DNA from: Aureispira sp. CCB-QB1
GTDB lineage: Bacteria; Bacteroidota; Bacteroidia; Chitinophagales; Saprospiraceae
NCBI RefSeq assembly: GCF_000724545.1
Contig: NZ_JHBV01000038.1
Span: 1 to 64,000, forward strand
Direction: 5' to 3'
DNA length: 64,000 bases
Part shown: positions 35,774 to 44,052 of the stretch, in pieces
Position numbering within the stretch: the stretch's first letter is position 1
Layout of the letters: every line of letters begins with the position of its first letter
The notes under the pieces: generated by a model
The model's database searches: none
What the model was told of the DNA's origin: nothing
Seen by the model: only the letters and a program-made list of their open reading frames with translations
Program-made: the position numbers and the translations under genes

Positions 35774-35937
35774 AGAAGTTGTTTAAAATTAAGTAATAAT
35801 CAAATATGAAATCACTTTTTGTCCTACTTTGCGTTGGATTTTCGTCAAATAGCTACGGCTATTATTCTCAAATCCGCCTTAATTAGAACCAAAAATTGTA
35901 CTCATATTTAAAAAAGACGCAATTTTAAACGACTTCT
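35774..35937. repeat. 164-base nested palindromic element between purN and purF
   Basis: Outer 17-bp arms match at 16 of 17 positions: AGAAGTTGTTTAAAATT (35774-35790) and AATTTTAAACGACTTCT (35921-35937). Inside, GGATTT and AAATCC enclose AATAGC-TACG-GCTATT, another hairpin. The right arm ends in the purN stop codon. It encodes nothing and differs from the TAGTTCG repeat family. Confidence 0.75.
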
Positions 35938-36506
35938 TATTCAAAAATTCCTTGAAGTGTTTTACTATAAAAATAATGCTCTACTGCCAATCCTCGACGC
36001 TCAACTTCTTGTAAAGTATCTGCCCCTTTAAGATCAACAGGATGCTGCGCTATAATAGCTCCCGTATCTAATCCTTCATCTACATAATGGACGGTTACTT
36101 TTGTTGCGTCCAAACCATTTTCAAACGCCCAACCATAGCCATTTAAACCTTGGTGTTGGGTCGTATCCGCAGGATGAATATTAATAATCTGCTTTGGATA
36201 AGCTTGAACAAATTTGCTGGACAAGACACGCATATATCCTGCTAACACAATATAATCCAAATCGTAATTAGACAATAAAGTTAATACCTTTTCATCAAAA
36301 GTAGTTCGTTTTAGTCCCTTAGATTCTATCCATTGTGTCTCCAATCCTAATTCTTTGGCATATTCTAAACCAGCAGCACTTTGCTTGTTGGCAAAAACCA
36401 ACACTACTTCTGCCAAGTCTTTTAAAATACCTTGTTGACATTGCTCAACAATAGCCCTCATATTACTTCCTCGCCCCGATATAAATATCGCGATTTTCTT
36501 TTTCAT
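35937..36506 (-). CDS. purN: Phosphoribosylglycinamide formyltransferase, folate-dependent
   Basis: 189 residues, normal for PurN. The N-terminal motif IFISGRGSNMRAI binds the GAR phosphate. The formyl-transfer site is in QIINIHPAD, and the second catalytic element is VHYVDEGLDTGAIIAQ with its Asp. It formylates GAR with 10-formyl-tetrahydrofolate, step 3. Its ATG follows the purD stop with no gap, so the two are coupled. Confidence 0.95.
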   Translation of the reverse strand: MKKKIAIFISGRGSNMRAIVEQCQQGILKDLAEVVLVFANKQSAAGLEYAKELGLETQWIESKGLKRTTFDEKVLTLLSNYDLDYIVLAGYMRVLSSKFVQAYPKQIINIHPADTTQHQGLNGYGWAFENGLDATKVTVHYVDEGLDTGAIIAQHPVDLKGADTLQEVERRGLAVEHYFYSKTLQGIFE

Positions 36507-37757
36507 TTATTGAACTACTTTGTAAACACGTTGACCAATATCTTTTCTATAAAAATTATCTTTAAAGCTTACTTTTTTGCATTCCTCATACGCTTTTTGG
36601 ATAGCCGCATCTAATGTTTCACCTTGTGCAACAATGTTTAAAACACGTCCACCATTGGTAACGATTTTGCCCTCTTGTACTTTGGTTCCAGCATGAAAAA
36701 CGATGGCATCGTTTACTTCAGACAAACCGTGAATTTCATAACCTTTTTGATAACTTTTGGGGTAACCACCCGATACTTGTACAACATCTACAAAAAAGCC
36801 GTCCTCAAATTCCAAGGTCAATTCGCCCAATGTTCCATTCAAACAAGCCTTGACAATTTTTGACAAATCTGTTTTCAAAGAAGGCAACAATACCTCTGTT
36901 TCTGGATCGCCAAAACGAACATTGTATTCTAATAATTCTGGTCCATTTTCTCCCATCATAATACCAAAATAAATCACTCCTTTGTAATTCATTTTCTCGG
37001 CTTGTATCCCTTTCAAAGTAGGCTGAACAATTTTTTCGTCAATTTCTTGCGCCAAATCATCATTCCAAAACGGGACAGGGCACATCACGCCCATTCCACC
37101 TGTATTAGGTCCTGTATCACCATCGTTCAGCTGCTTGTGATCTTGAGAAGGGAGTAATAATTGAATATTTTGCCCATCTGTAAAACCAATAATCGAGATT
37201 TCGTCCCCAACAATTTTATCTTCAATCAGAAACGGACATTCCTCACCATACTGTGCTCTCATCTCATCCAAAGCATCCAAAGCTTCCTGCACATTATCAC
37301 AAACAAAAACACCTTTGCCAGCAGCCAAGCCATCGTACTTAATGACTAAATCACCGTCCATTTCATGTACAATTTCTTCGGCTTCACTCACTTCAGAAAA
37401 CGTATGGAAAGCAGCAGTTGCTACGCCATATTTTTTCATAAAATTCTTGGAGAAAATCTTAGAACCTTCCAAACGTGCCGCATCCTTGCACGGTCCCAAT
37501 GCTTTGATTGTTGTTTGATTAAAATAATCTACAATTCCATCAGCAAGAGGAACTTCTGGTCCTACAAAAATATAAGTAATATCATTGGCTTCACAGAACG
37601 TCTGGATAGCTTCAAAATCGCTAATGTCTATTGGATGACTATTAGGAATTCCACCATTTCCAGGCAAGGCGTATACGGCTTGTTCGCCTAAATCTTTTGC
37701 AAGTTTCCAAGCCAAGGCATGTTCTCTTCCTCCCGAGCCAATTATTGCTATTTTCAT
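36507..37757 (-). CDS. purD: Phosphoribosylamine--glycine ligase
   Basis: 416 residues, normal length. The ATP-grasp motifs include VIKYDGLAAGKGVFVCD (about 135-151) and LLEYNVRFGDPETEVLLP. IIGSGGREHALAWKL at the N-terminus is the typical PurD opening. It joins glycine to phosphoribosylamine, step 2. purN follows with no gap. Confidence 0.97.
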   Translation of the reverse strand: MKIAIIGSGGREHALAWKLAKDLGEQAVYALPGNGGIPNSHPIDISDFEAIQTFCEANDITYIFVGPEVPLADGIVDYFNQTTIKALGPCKDAARLEGSKIFSKNFMKKYGVATAAFHTFSEVSEAEEIVHEMDGDLVIKYDGLAAGKGVFVCDNVQEALDALDEMRAQYGEECPFLIEDKIVGDEISIIGFTDGQNIQLLLPSQDHKQLNDGDTGPNTGGMGVMCPVPFWNDDLAQEIDEKIVQPTLKGIQAEKMNYKGVIYFGIMMGENGPELLEYNVRFGDPETEVLLPSLKTDLSKIVKACLNGTLGELTLEFEDGFFVDVVQVSGGYPKSYQKGYEIHGLSEVNDAIVFHAGTKVQEGKIVTNGGRVLNIVAQGETLDAAIQKAYEECKKVSFKDNFYRKDIGQRVYKVVQ

Positions 37758-37773
37758 TTTTTAAATTTTACAA

Positions 37774-37934
37774 TAGTTCGTTAAAAACGTTATTAGTTTA
37801 ATAGCCAGCAAGTTGTCGTTTTATTATATTTCACTTAACCTTTTCCTTGCCAAGTCATATAAATATACTTTTTCACTAAAAATATAAAAAAGTAAGACCA
37901 AACGACCACGTAATAGTAGCCCAACTAACTACTA
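37774..37934. repeat. Dispersed palindromic repeat, inverted copy
   Basis: It lies between purB and purD. TAGTTCGTT opens at 37774-37782, and the right part (37903-37934) is the family core in reverse orientation: on the minus strand it reads TAGTAGTTAGTT ... ACGTGGTCG. The copy is therefore in the opposite direction to those at 41214 and 42979. Confidence 0.55.
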
Positions 37935-37979
37935 ATTTTGCAACATTGCTAATTATTTCTAGATGAAATCTATCCATCC

Positions 37980-39341
37980 TTACTGCATAATTTCCTTAGC
38001 TGTTTTGATTGTTAGATCACAGATACGAACGGCATCTCCAATATAATCTACTGTCTCTAACTGATAAATTCTATCTTTTACAGATTGCTCTATATCCAAG
38101 CCTTTTACCAAATCCATTAACATTTCTCTAGTTGGTTTTTGTCCACGAGAAACTTTCTTCAATAAAGTATATGGATCGTCTACCCCTACAATTTTAAGAA
38201 TGGTTTGGATTGGTTCAGCTAATAATTCTGGACTATCTTGCAATTCCTGACGGCAATTCTCTTCATTAATTTTTAATTTGTTCAACCCTCTTAATAACTC
38301 TGTCATACCCAATGAAGCATATGCCAAAGCGGAGCCCATATTGCGTTGAACTGTTGAGTCAGAAAGATCTCTTTGCATTCTAGAACGACACAACTTGTCA
38401 GACAAAAAGGTCAACATAGAGTTAGACAACATTAGATTTCCTTCACTATTCTCAAAGTTGATTGGATTTACCTTATGTGGCATGGTAGAAGAACCAACCT
38501 CTCCTGCTTTTACTTTCTCTGAAAATAAATCTTTGGAAATATACAACCAGCAATCTACGTCCAAATCCATTGCAATATTATTAATCTGGCGCGTCCAGTT
38601 AAAGTACGTAGCAAATGTATCGTGGTCTTCGATCTGAGTTGTTGCAATATTAGGTTCTAAACCATGCTTTGTCAAAAAGTTATGCGCAAATGTCAACCAA
38701 TCAAAATCAGGAAAGGCAGACAACATAGCAGAGTAATTTCCTACTGCACCATTAATTTTGCCTAAAAAAGTAAAGCTTTTTAAAGATTTGTAAATTCGAG
38801 TAATGCGGTTAATAAATACTGCAAACTCTTTCCCCGCAGTACTTGGAGACGCTTTTTGACCGTGCGTACGGCATGGGAAAGGAATATTCTTCCAAGCCTC
38901 TGCCAATTCGATCAATTTATTTAATACTTCTTCAATTTGTGGCAAGTGCTGTTCTTCTAGATAATCTTTTAGCATAAAGTTATACGCCAGATTATTAACG
39001 TCCTCCGATGTCAAGGCAAAATGCAGCATATTTACATCGCGCAATTCTGTACGCTCTCTCAAAAACATCTCACAAGCTTTCACATCATGGTTGGTAACAC
39101 TTTCTATCTCTTTGATACGCTGATAGTCCGCATCTGTGAAATTGTCAATACAATCTTGAATGTTTGCTTTTTCTGTTGCATTCAATGGCTCAAATAGTCC
39201 TGCCTCATCCAAGGCTAACACATATAGTAACTCTACCTTGCAACGGTAGTACATCAATCCTTTTTCAGAAAAATATTTTCTATGAGGAACTAATTTTCCA
39301 GCGTATCGACCATCTAAAGGTGAAATAGCATCAATTATCAT
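37980..39341 (-). CDS. purB: Adenylosuccinate lyase
   Basis: 453 residues, normal length. The fumarase/aspartase superfamily signature SSTMPHKVNPINFE is present, with SVTNHDVKACEMFL and THGQKASPSTAGKEFAVF carrying the catalytic His residues. It acts twice in purine synthesis: SAICAR to AICAR, and adenylosuccinate to AMP. A nested palindrome lies just upstream of its start. Confidence 0.97.
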   Translation of the reverse strand: MIIDAISPLDGRYAGKLVPHRKYFSEKGLMYYRCKVELLYVLALDEAGLFEPLNATEKANIQDCIDNFTDADYQRIKEIESVTNHDVKACEMFLRERTELRDVNMLHFALTSEDVNNLAYNFMLKDYLEEQHLPQIEEVLNKLIELAEAWKNIPFPCRTHGQKASPSTAGKEFAVFINRITRIYKSLKSFTFLGKINGAVGNYSAMLSAFPDFDWLTFAHNFLTKHGLEPNIATTQIEDHDTFATYFNWTRQINNIAMDLDVDCWLYISKDLFSEKVKAGEVGSSTMPHKVNPINFENSEGNLMLSNSMLTFLSDKLCRSRMQRDLSDSTVQRNMGSALAYASLGMTELLRGLNKLKINEENCRQELQDSPELLAEPIQTILKIVGVDDPYTLLKKVSRGQKPTREMLMDLVKGLDIEQSVKDRIYQLETVDYIGDAVRICDLTIKTAKEIMQ

Positions 39342-39360
39342 TTATAGGTGTATTATTCTG

Positions 39361-39471
39361 CGGAATTGAATAAAGGATATCGTGCAAAATAAAAGATAGA
39401 TTCTTTTATTTAGTACTTCGTGGATTTTTATACGAAGTAATGTTTATTGCGACATAAATTATTCAATTCCG
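39361..39471. repeat. Nested palindrome upstream of purB
   Basis: Outer arms are a perfect 13-bp inverted repeat (CGGAATTGAATAA 39361-39373, TTATTCAATTCCG 39459-39471). Inner arms are TACTTCGT 39414-39421 and ACGAAGTA 39432-39439. The inner pair also occurs upstream of purL at 47084-47141. Confidence 0.7.
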
Positions 39472-39491
39472 TACTAGTTATTTAATCAGTG

Positions 39492-39565
39492 CTTTGATAT
39501 CCGAAGCAAGGTTTGCCCTCTAGGTCTTCGTTACACTTCCTTCCGTAAGACGAGGAATATCAAAG
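39492..39565. repeat. Imperfect hairpin upstream of purB
   Basis: CTTTGATAT 39492-39500 pairs with ATATCAAAG 39557-39565. A smaller GTCTT/AAGAC pairing lies within. It may be a leader structure or the remnant of a mobile element. Confidence 0.45.
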
Positions 39566-39812
39566 TATTGTTTTTTCAATCCAATGAAGCTACAAGGCTT
39601 CTAATTCTTATATTCTTTTACTAAGGGTTATCACGTAATGTAAAAACTTGTCTATACTAAAATACTGCATATACCCCGAAGTATTTTTTAAATAAACAAT
39701 GATAGTCAATAGCTTAAAAACACAACTTAGCTATCATTGAACATTATTAAATCTTTCAAAGTATTATTGTCCAAATTTTTTTGTGACAGGCAATCCCCGT
39801 TCTAAGCATTCT

Positions 39813-41111
39813 CTAATTTCGAATCACAGCATCTGCATCTGCTAACGATTGTTTCATTTCTACAATCTCTTGAGCCATTTGCTCACGAATACTAGGAATA
39901 TTTAGGCTAGAAACGGTTGCTCGAACAACACTATCCATTGATGCTCCTACCCCATCAATAACAGGAACACTGAGATTGGCAACCAAAGCCATCCCTAAAC
40001 TATCTGGACCAACAGCAATCACTGCTACAGGTTCTACAGAAGTATTGTAAACGGCGGCTAAGTCTAAGATTCGCTCTCCATTTCTATCTGCCGAAATCAC
40101 GCGCATATCTACACAGAGGTCGTATTCTTCTACCAAATCTTTTAGAACTTTACAGTCGTCCAAATCTTCTTCATCGTCCATAATAATTCCGATAAAACCA
40201 GGCTTCAATACGCCCGCTTTAACAAGGTTATTATAAATACGAACTTTAGAAGGTAGGTCTACCAAACTAAAAGGCTTCCCTGTAACTGCTTTGTAAATTT
40301 CTTGGTATCTACGACTGGTTTCTGCGACTACTTCTGGTGACAGAATAGTTGGCACCTCTCCATTTACTTGATTCGCTAGCATCCATTGGCGAACAAATTC
40401 CTTATCAATTTGCTCTGCTGTTGATGGATTCGCTTGATAATCCTCTAAACTCCAGAAACGAGAAGAGTCAGGCGTATGCATTTCATCAATCAAAATCAAC
40501 TTGCCATCTAGCAAGCCAAACTCATATTTTGTATCCACCAATACAATTCCTCGTTCTGCCAAGAATTCACTACCAAATGTAAACAACTCAATGGCTTTAG
40601 CTTTCATCTGTTGATAAATTTCTGCACTTACCAAACCCGCTTCTAAAATTCCCTGCTCGTTGATTTCAGAATCATCGTCATCTTTTGTCGTTGGTGTTAA
40701 AATAGGTTGATCAAATTTTTGATTTTTGACCATTCCATCAGGAACGACTACATCACTAATTTGACGTTTTCCATTTTCATATCCTCTCCACATAGAGCCC
40801 GTCAAATATCCACGTACTACCATTTCTACACGAATAGGTTCTGCTTCTTTTACTAACGTCACATAATCATCTACTTGCTCAATGACGTGATTGTCTATAA
40901 TATGCTTTGTTTGCTCAAACCAGAAATTGGCAATACCATTTAAAACAGCCCCTTTGGTAGGAATAGCTGTCTTTATTTTTTTATTAAATGCTGAAATACG
41001 ATCCGTTACAACAATCATACGTGTATTATCATCAATACGGATACTATCTCTAACTTTTCCTCTATGAAGCGTTTTTAGTTGAGGGGAATCAAATTTTGTT
41101 AAGCAATCCAT
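39813..41111 (-). CDS. purC: SAICAR synthetase (PurC) with a C-terminal degenerate PurE-like domain
   Basis: 432 residues, about 120 longer than stand-alone PurC. Residues 1-300 are PurC: LHRGKVRDS, VVTDRISAFN, VEMVVRGYLTGSMWRGY, LVDTKYEFG and DEMHTPDSSRFW. Residues about 306-405 resemble PurE, in particular the animal PAICS type: GIIMDDEEDLDDC aligns with the GSxSD loop, MRVISADRNGE with SAHK/SAHR, and AVGPDSLGMALVANLSVPV with the AGR/AGGAAHLPG loop. The catalytic His of SAHR/SAHK is Asp342. The PurC half should ligate aspartate to CAIR. The C-terminal half may be inactive, structural or regulatory. No purE or purK gene lies in this window. Confidence 0.9.
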   Translation of the reverse strand: MDCLTKFDSPQLKTLHRGKVRDSIRIDDNTRMIVVTDRISAFNKKIKTAIPTKGAVLNGIANFWFEQTKHIIDNHVIEQVDDYVTLVKEAEPIRVEMVVRGYLTGSMWRGYENGKRQISDVVVPDGMVKNQKFDQPILTPTTKDDDDSEINEQGILEAGLVSAEIYQQMKAKAIELFTFGSEFLAERGIVLVDTKYEFGLLDGKLILIDEMHTPDSSRFWSLEDYQANPSTAEQIDKEFVRQWMLANQVNGEVPTILSPEVVAETSRRYQEIYKAVTGKPFSLVDLPSKVRIYNNLVKAGVLKPGFIGIIMDDEEDLDDCKVLKDLVEEYDLCVDMRVISADRNGERILDLAAVYNTSVEPVAVIAVGPDSLGMALVANLSVPVIDGVGASMDSVVRATVSSLNIPSIREQMAQEIVEMKQSLADADAVIRN

Positions 41112-41146
41112 TTTCTTATTCGTTATTTAGCTTTTTTAATTAAATC

Positions 41147-41187
41147 AATAGTCCGCTCAAAACAATATATTCTCTGAGCGAACTATT
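41147..41187. repeat. Hairpin related to the dispersed repeat, upstream of purC
   Basis: AATAGTCCGCTCA (41147-41159) and TGAGCGAACTATT (41175-41187) pair at 12 of 13 positions. The arm AATAGT(C/T)CGCTCA is close to the TAGTTCGTTGA arms of the dispersed family, so it may be a diverged member. Confidence 0.55.
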
Positions 41188-41213
41188 ATTAAATGGCAGT
41201 ATTCCTAATTTAG

Positions 41214-41260
41214 TAGTTCGTTGATTAGCTGCGCTGCTACTGCGTGGTTTCAACGAACTA
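41214..41260. repeat. Dispersed palindromic repeat, canonical short copy
   Basis: The cleanest copy: perfect 11-bp arms TAGTTCGTTGA (41214-41224) and TCAACGAACTA (41250-41260) around a 25-base core containing TAGCTGCGCTGCTACTGCGT. It lies between purH and purC. Confidence 0.85.
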
Positions 41261-41299
41261 TTGCCTAATTAAAACCGTCTATTAACAGACGATAATTGA

Positions 41300-42919
41300 C
41301 TAATGTTTGAAGTGTCTAATGCCTGTAAAGACCATTGATACTCCCAAATCATTGCAAGTTGCAATAACCGACTTGTCTCGAATAGAACCTCCTGGTTGAA
41401 CAATTTTTCGGATACCTGCTGCGGCAGCTATCTCCACATTATCTGCAAATGGGAAAAAGGCATCTGAAATTAGCCATGCATTTGCCAATTCTTCAGCTAC
41501 ATAAGCTTCAAAATCTTCGGCTGCTCCAGTGTATTCATTGCGTAGGTTTTCACGGCTTTTCTCAATAGATAGCTTAGTTGCAATCAATCGGTTGGGTTGT
41601 CCTGCTCCCATTCCTAACAACTGAGCATAACCATTTTTAAAACGAACAATAGCAATAGAATTTGACTTAATTGTTTTGATGGCACGCAAGCCAAACTCAA
41701 TCAATGGTTGTTCTACCTCCATATCAACAGGAGCTTCTGTAACTACATCCAACTTGTTGTGCAACTCATTGTCGGTATCTTGTGCCAACAAACTACCATT
41801 CATATAACGCAAGTCCATGTGACCAGTTAGGCTAGCAGCATCAAACTCTATGATACGAAGGTTTTTGTGTTGTTGTAAATAAACCAACGCTTCTGGTGTA
41901 AATGCAGGTGCAATAACAACCTCTACAAATTTGCGTTTGCTCTTGTCCTCATTGTTCAATTCAAAAAACTGCACTGTTTCAAAGGTCACCTTTTTATTAA
42001 ATGCGATGATAGAACCAAATGCAGAAATAGGATCACCAGCCCAAGCCAATTGCAACAATTCTGCTTGATCGTCTCCTTCACAAAGTCCACAAGGATTGCT
42101 GTGTTTAATTACAGAACAAGCAGAACGAGTAGATTCTTTGATGGCTTCAATCGCTCCATTAATGTCTAGAATATTATTAAAGGACAAGGCTTTTCCATGC
42201 AAAACATTCAAATCATACAAAGAATTGTCTGCATTTTTTTCTTTGTAAAAACGAGCAGCTTGATGACTATTCTCACCATAACGCAAATCAATACCTTCTT
42301 CAAAGCCCAATCGCAAAGAATTGACGCCAATTTCTTTGTCCATTGTGGTAGCAATCAATGCATCGTAGTCAGCCGTATGATTAAATGCTTTGGTCATCAA
42401 TTTTTTGCGAAAATCATAAGTCAAAGCCCCCTTGTGGCTTTTTAATTGTACCATCAACTCTGTATAATCCGAAGGTTGTGTTACTGTCGCTACATACTTA
42501 AAGTTCTTTGCAGCAGCACGAATCATGGTTGGACCACCAATATCAATGTTTTCAATTAGTGTCTCAAAGTCAGCTCCTTTTTTGAGGACTTCTTGAAATG
42601 GGTACAAGTTACAAACCACCAAATCAATAGGCTCAATATTAAGTGCAGCCGCTTCTTCGGCATCTTTTTCACGATCAAACAACAAAGCTGACTCGATGTT
42701 AAAAGAAATTGTTTTCATACGACCACCAAAAGCCTCAGGATTTCCTGTCACAGTAGAAATTTCTGTTGTTGTAATGCCTGCTTCCTCTAGTTTTCGTTGT
42801 GTTCCTCCTGTCGAAATAATCTCACAGCCTGCATCTGCCAAAGATTGTGCTAATTCAACTATTCCTGTTTTGTCTGAAACGCTAATTAAAGCTCGTTTAA
42901 TCGGAATCAAAAGATCCAT
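41300..42919 (-). CDS. purH: Bifunctional AICAR formyltransferase/IMP cyclohydrolase
   Basis: 539 residues. The N-terminal IMP cyclohydrolase domain (about 1-200) starts RALISVSDKTGIVELAQSL. The AICAR transformylase part (about 200-539) has the catalytic Lys-His in SVIKHSNPCGL and ends with IVQPGGSIRDKSVI. It performs the last two steps to IMP. Slightly longer than the usual 510-530. Confidence 0.97.
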   Translation of the reverse strand: MDLLIPIKRALISVSDKTGIVELAQSLADAGCEIISTGGTQRKLEEAGITTTEISTVTGNPEAFGGRMKTISFNIESALLFDREKDAEEAAALNIEPIDLVVCNLYPFQEVLKKGADFETLIENIDIGGPTMIRAAAKNFKYVATVTQPSDYTELMVQLKSHKGALTYDFRKKLMTKAFNHTADYDALIATTMDKEIGVNSLRLGFEEGIDLRYGENSHQAARFYKEKNADNSLYDLNVLHGKALSFNNILDINGAIEAIKESTRSACSVIKHSNPCGLCEGDDQAELLQLAWAGDPISAFGSIIAFNKKVTFETVQFFELNNEDKSKRKFVEVVIAPAFTPEALVYLQQHKNLRIIEFDAASLTGHMDLRYMNGSLLAQDTDNELHNKLDVVTEAPVDMEVEQPLIEFGLRAIKTIKSNSIAIVRFKNGYAQLLGMGAGQPNRLIATKLSIEKSRENLRNEYTGAAEDFEAYVAEELANAWLISDAFFPFADNVEIAAAAGIRKIVQPGGSIRDKSVIATCNDLGVSMVFTGIRHFKH

Positions 42920-42978
42920 TGTTTGTTATTGATTTATGTGGTTTTGATAAAAAATTGTTCTTATGTTGTTATTAATAA

Positions 42979-43014
42979 TAGTAGTTAGCGATGCTGCTAC
43001 TTCGTGGTCGTTGA
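42979..43014. repeat. Dispersed palindromic repeat, short copy without right arm
   Basis: TAGTAGTTAGCGATGCTGCT then ACTTCGTGGTCGTTGATT: the left arm and core of the family, upstream of purH. The right arm TCAACGAACTA is missing. Confidence 0.65.
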
Positions 43015-43049
43015 TTTTTAGGTTGTATTTCTATCGCACGCAAACACAA

Positions 43050-43083
43050 AGAGCCTGTTTGAAGTATGCTCCAAACAGGCTCT
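43050..43083 (-). terminator. Terminator of the purL-purQ operon
   Basis: A perfect 12-bp stem (43083-43072 with 43061-43050), a 10-base loop, and TTTGTGTTT on the minus strand. It lies 117 bases past the purQ stop. Confidence 0.7.
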
Positions 43084-43199
43084 ATCTCGCCTAGTTTTAT
43101 TCCCTATATACACATTGTATTAGGTTTATTTTTGTATCAACGATATACGTATTTTGAATGCCTGTTTTCATTGGTTAGCCTTCAATTAAATGTTTTGTC

Positions 43200-44036
43200 T
43201 TAAACTGTTGCCAGCTTCTTCGTTTTGATATGCTCTACAATATTTGTAAAGATAGTTAATCCTTCTCCCGCTTCGTTATGATTTGGATTATTTCGTTTAA
43301 TTTGTCCCCAATTTGGATGATTGTACAAACTCAAATAAGCCTCTGGATGTGGCATCAATCCAAACACCTGTCCTGTTGGGTTGGTTAAACCAGCACAATT
43401 CAAATCAGCACCATTGGGATTCGCTGGATAATCTGCTGTTTCCGTACCATCTTCGGTACAATAAGTCAAACAATTTAGGCTTTCTGCCTGCACTTTTGCA
43501 CGCATGGCATCATCCATAAAAATTAACTTACCCTCCCCATGACGAGCAGGCAAAGCAATCTTAGTTATTCCTTTCAAGAAAGGCGTTTTGGTCGTACTAT
43601 TAACCTTACAATAAACCCAACGATCTTCAAACTTTCCTGAGTTGTTATTGCTCAATGTAGCTTCTGGCTCAAAGTCATGGTTCGTATTCGGCAATAGCCC
43701 CATTCTCACCAACATTTGAAAACCATTACACACGCCTAAAATATACTTACCATCTTCCAAAAACTGTTTAATTTCATCCAATAAAACGTTTCCAGAAGGT
43801 AATTTTTTAAACTTAATTTTATTAGAAACTACTTTTCCAGATGCCAAATCATCGCCAAAAGAAAAGCCACCAGGAAAGTTTAAAATATCATAATCATGAA
43901 TAGAAACTTGTCCCAATAGAATCTCATTTAAATGGACAATTTCTGGTATCGCTCCAGCCAATTGATAAGCAGCTGCCATTTCTTCTTCACAATTGATTCC
44001 GAAGCCTGTTATCACTAAAGATTTTACTGTTGTCAT
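43200..44036 (-). CDS. purQ: FGAM synthase glutaminase subunit
   Basis: 278 residues, longer than the usual 220-230 of stand-alone PurQ and close to the C-terminal glutaminase domain of the large single-chain enzyme. Motifs: FPGGFSFGDDLASG, the nucleophile Cys in ILGVCNGFQMLV and the His of LMPHPEAYLS. It supplies ammonia from glutamine to PurL. It starts 16 bases after purL. Confidence 0.93.
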   Translation of the reverse strand: MTTVKSLVITGFGINCEEEMAAAYQLAGAIPEIVHLNEILLGQVSIHDYDILNFPGGFSFGDDLASGKVVSNKIKFKKLPSGNVLLDEIKQFLEDGKYILGVCNGFQMLVRMGLLPNTNHDFEPEATLSNNNSGKFEDRWVYCKVNSTTKTPFLKGITKIALPARHGEGKLIFMDDAMRAKVQAESLNCLTYCTEDGTETADYPANPNGADLNCAGLTNPTGQVFGLMPHPEAYLSLYNHPNWGQIKRNNPNHNEAGEGLTIFTNIVEHIKTKKLATV

Positions 44037-44052
44037 GTTATTTTTCTATTTA

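Larger units (their letters stand above)
39342..39812. other. Intergenic region with two nested palindromes
   Basis: 471 bases upstream of purB and downstream of purC. It contains the nested inverted repeats at 39361-39471 and a second long imperfect hairpin at 39492-39565. No gene is apparent. Confidence 0.6.
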
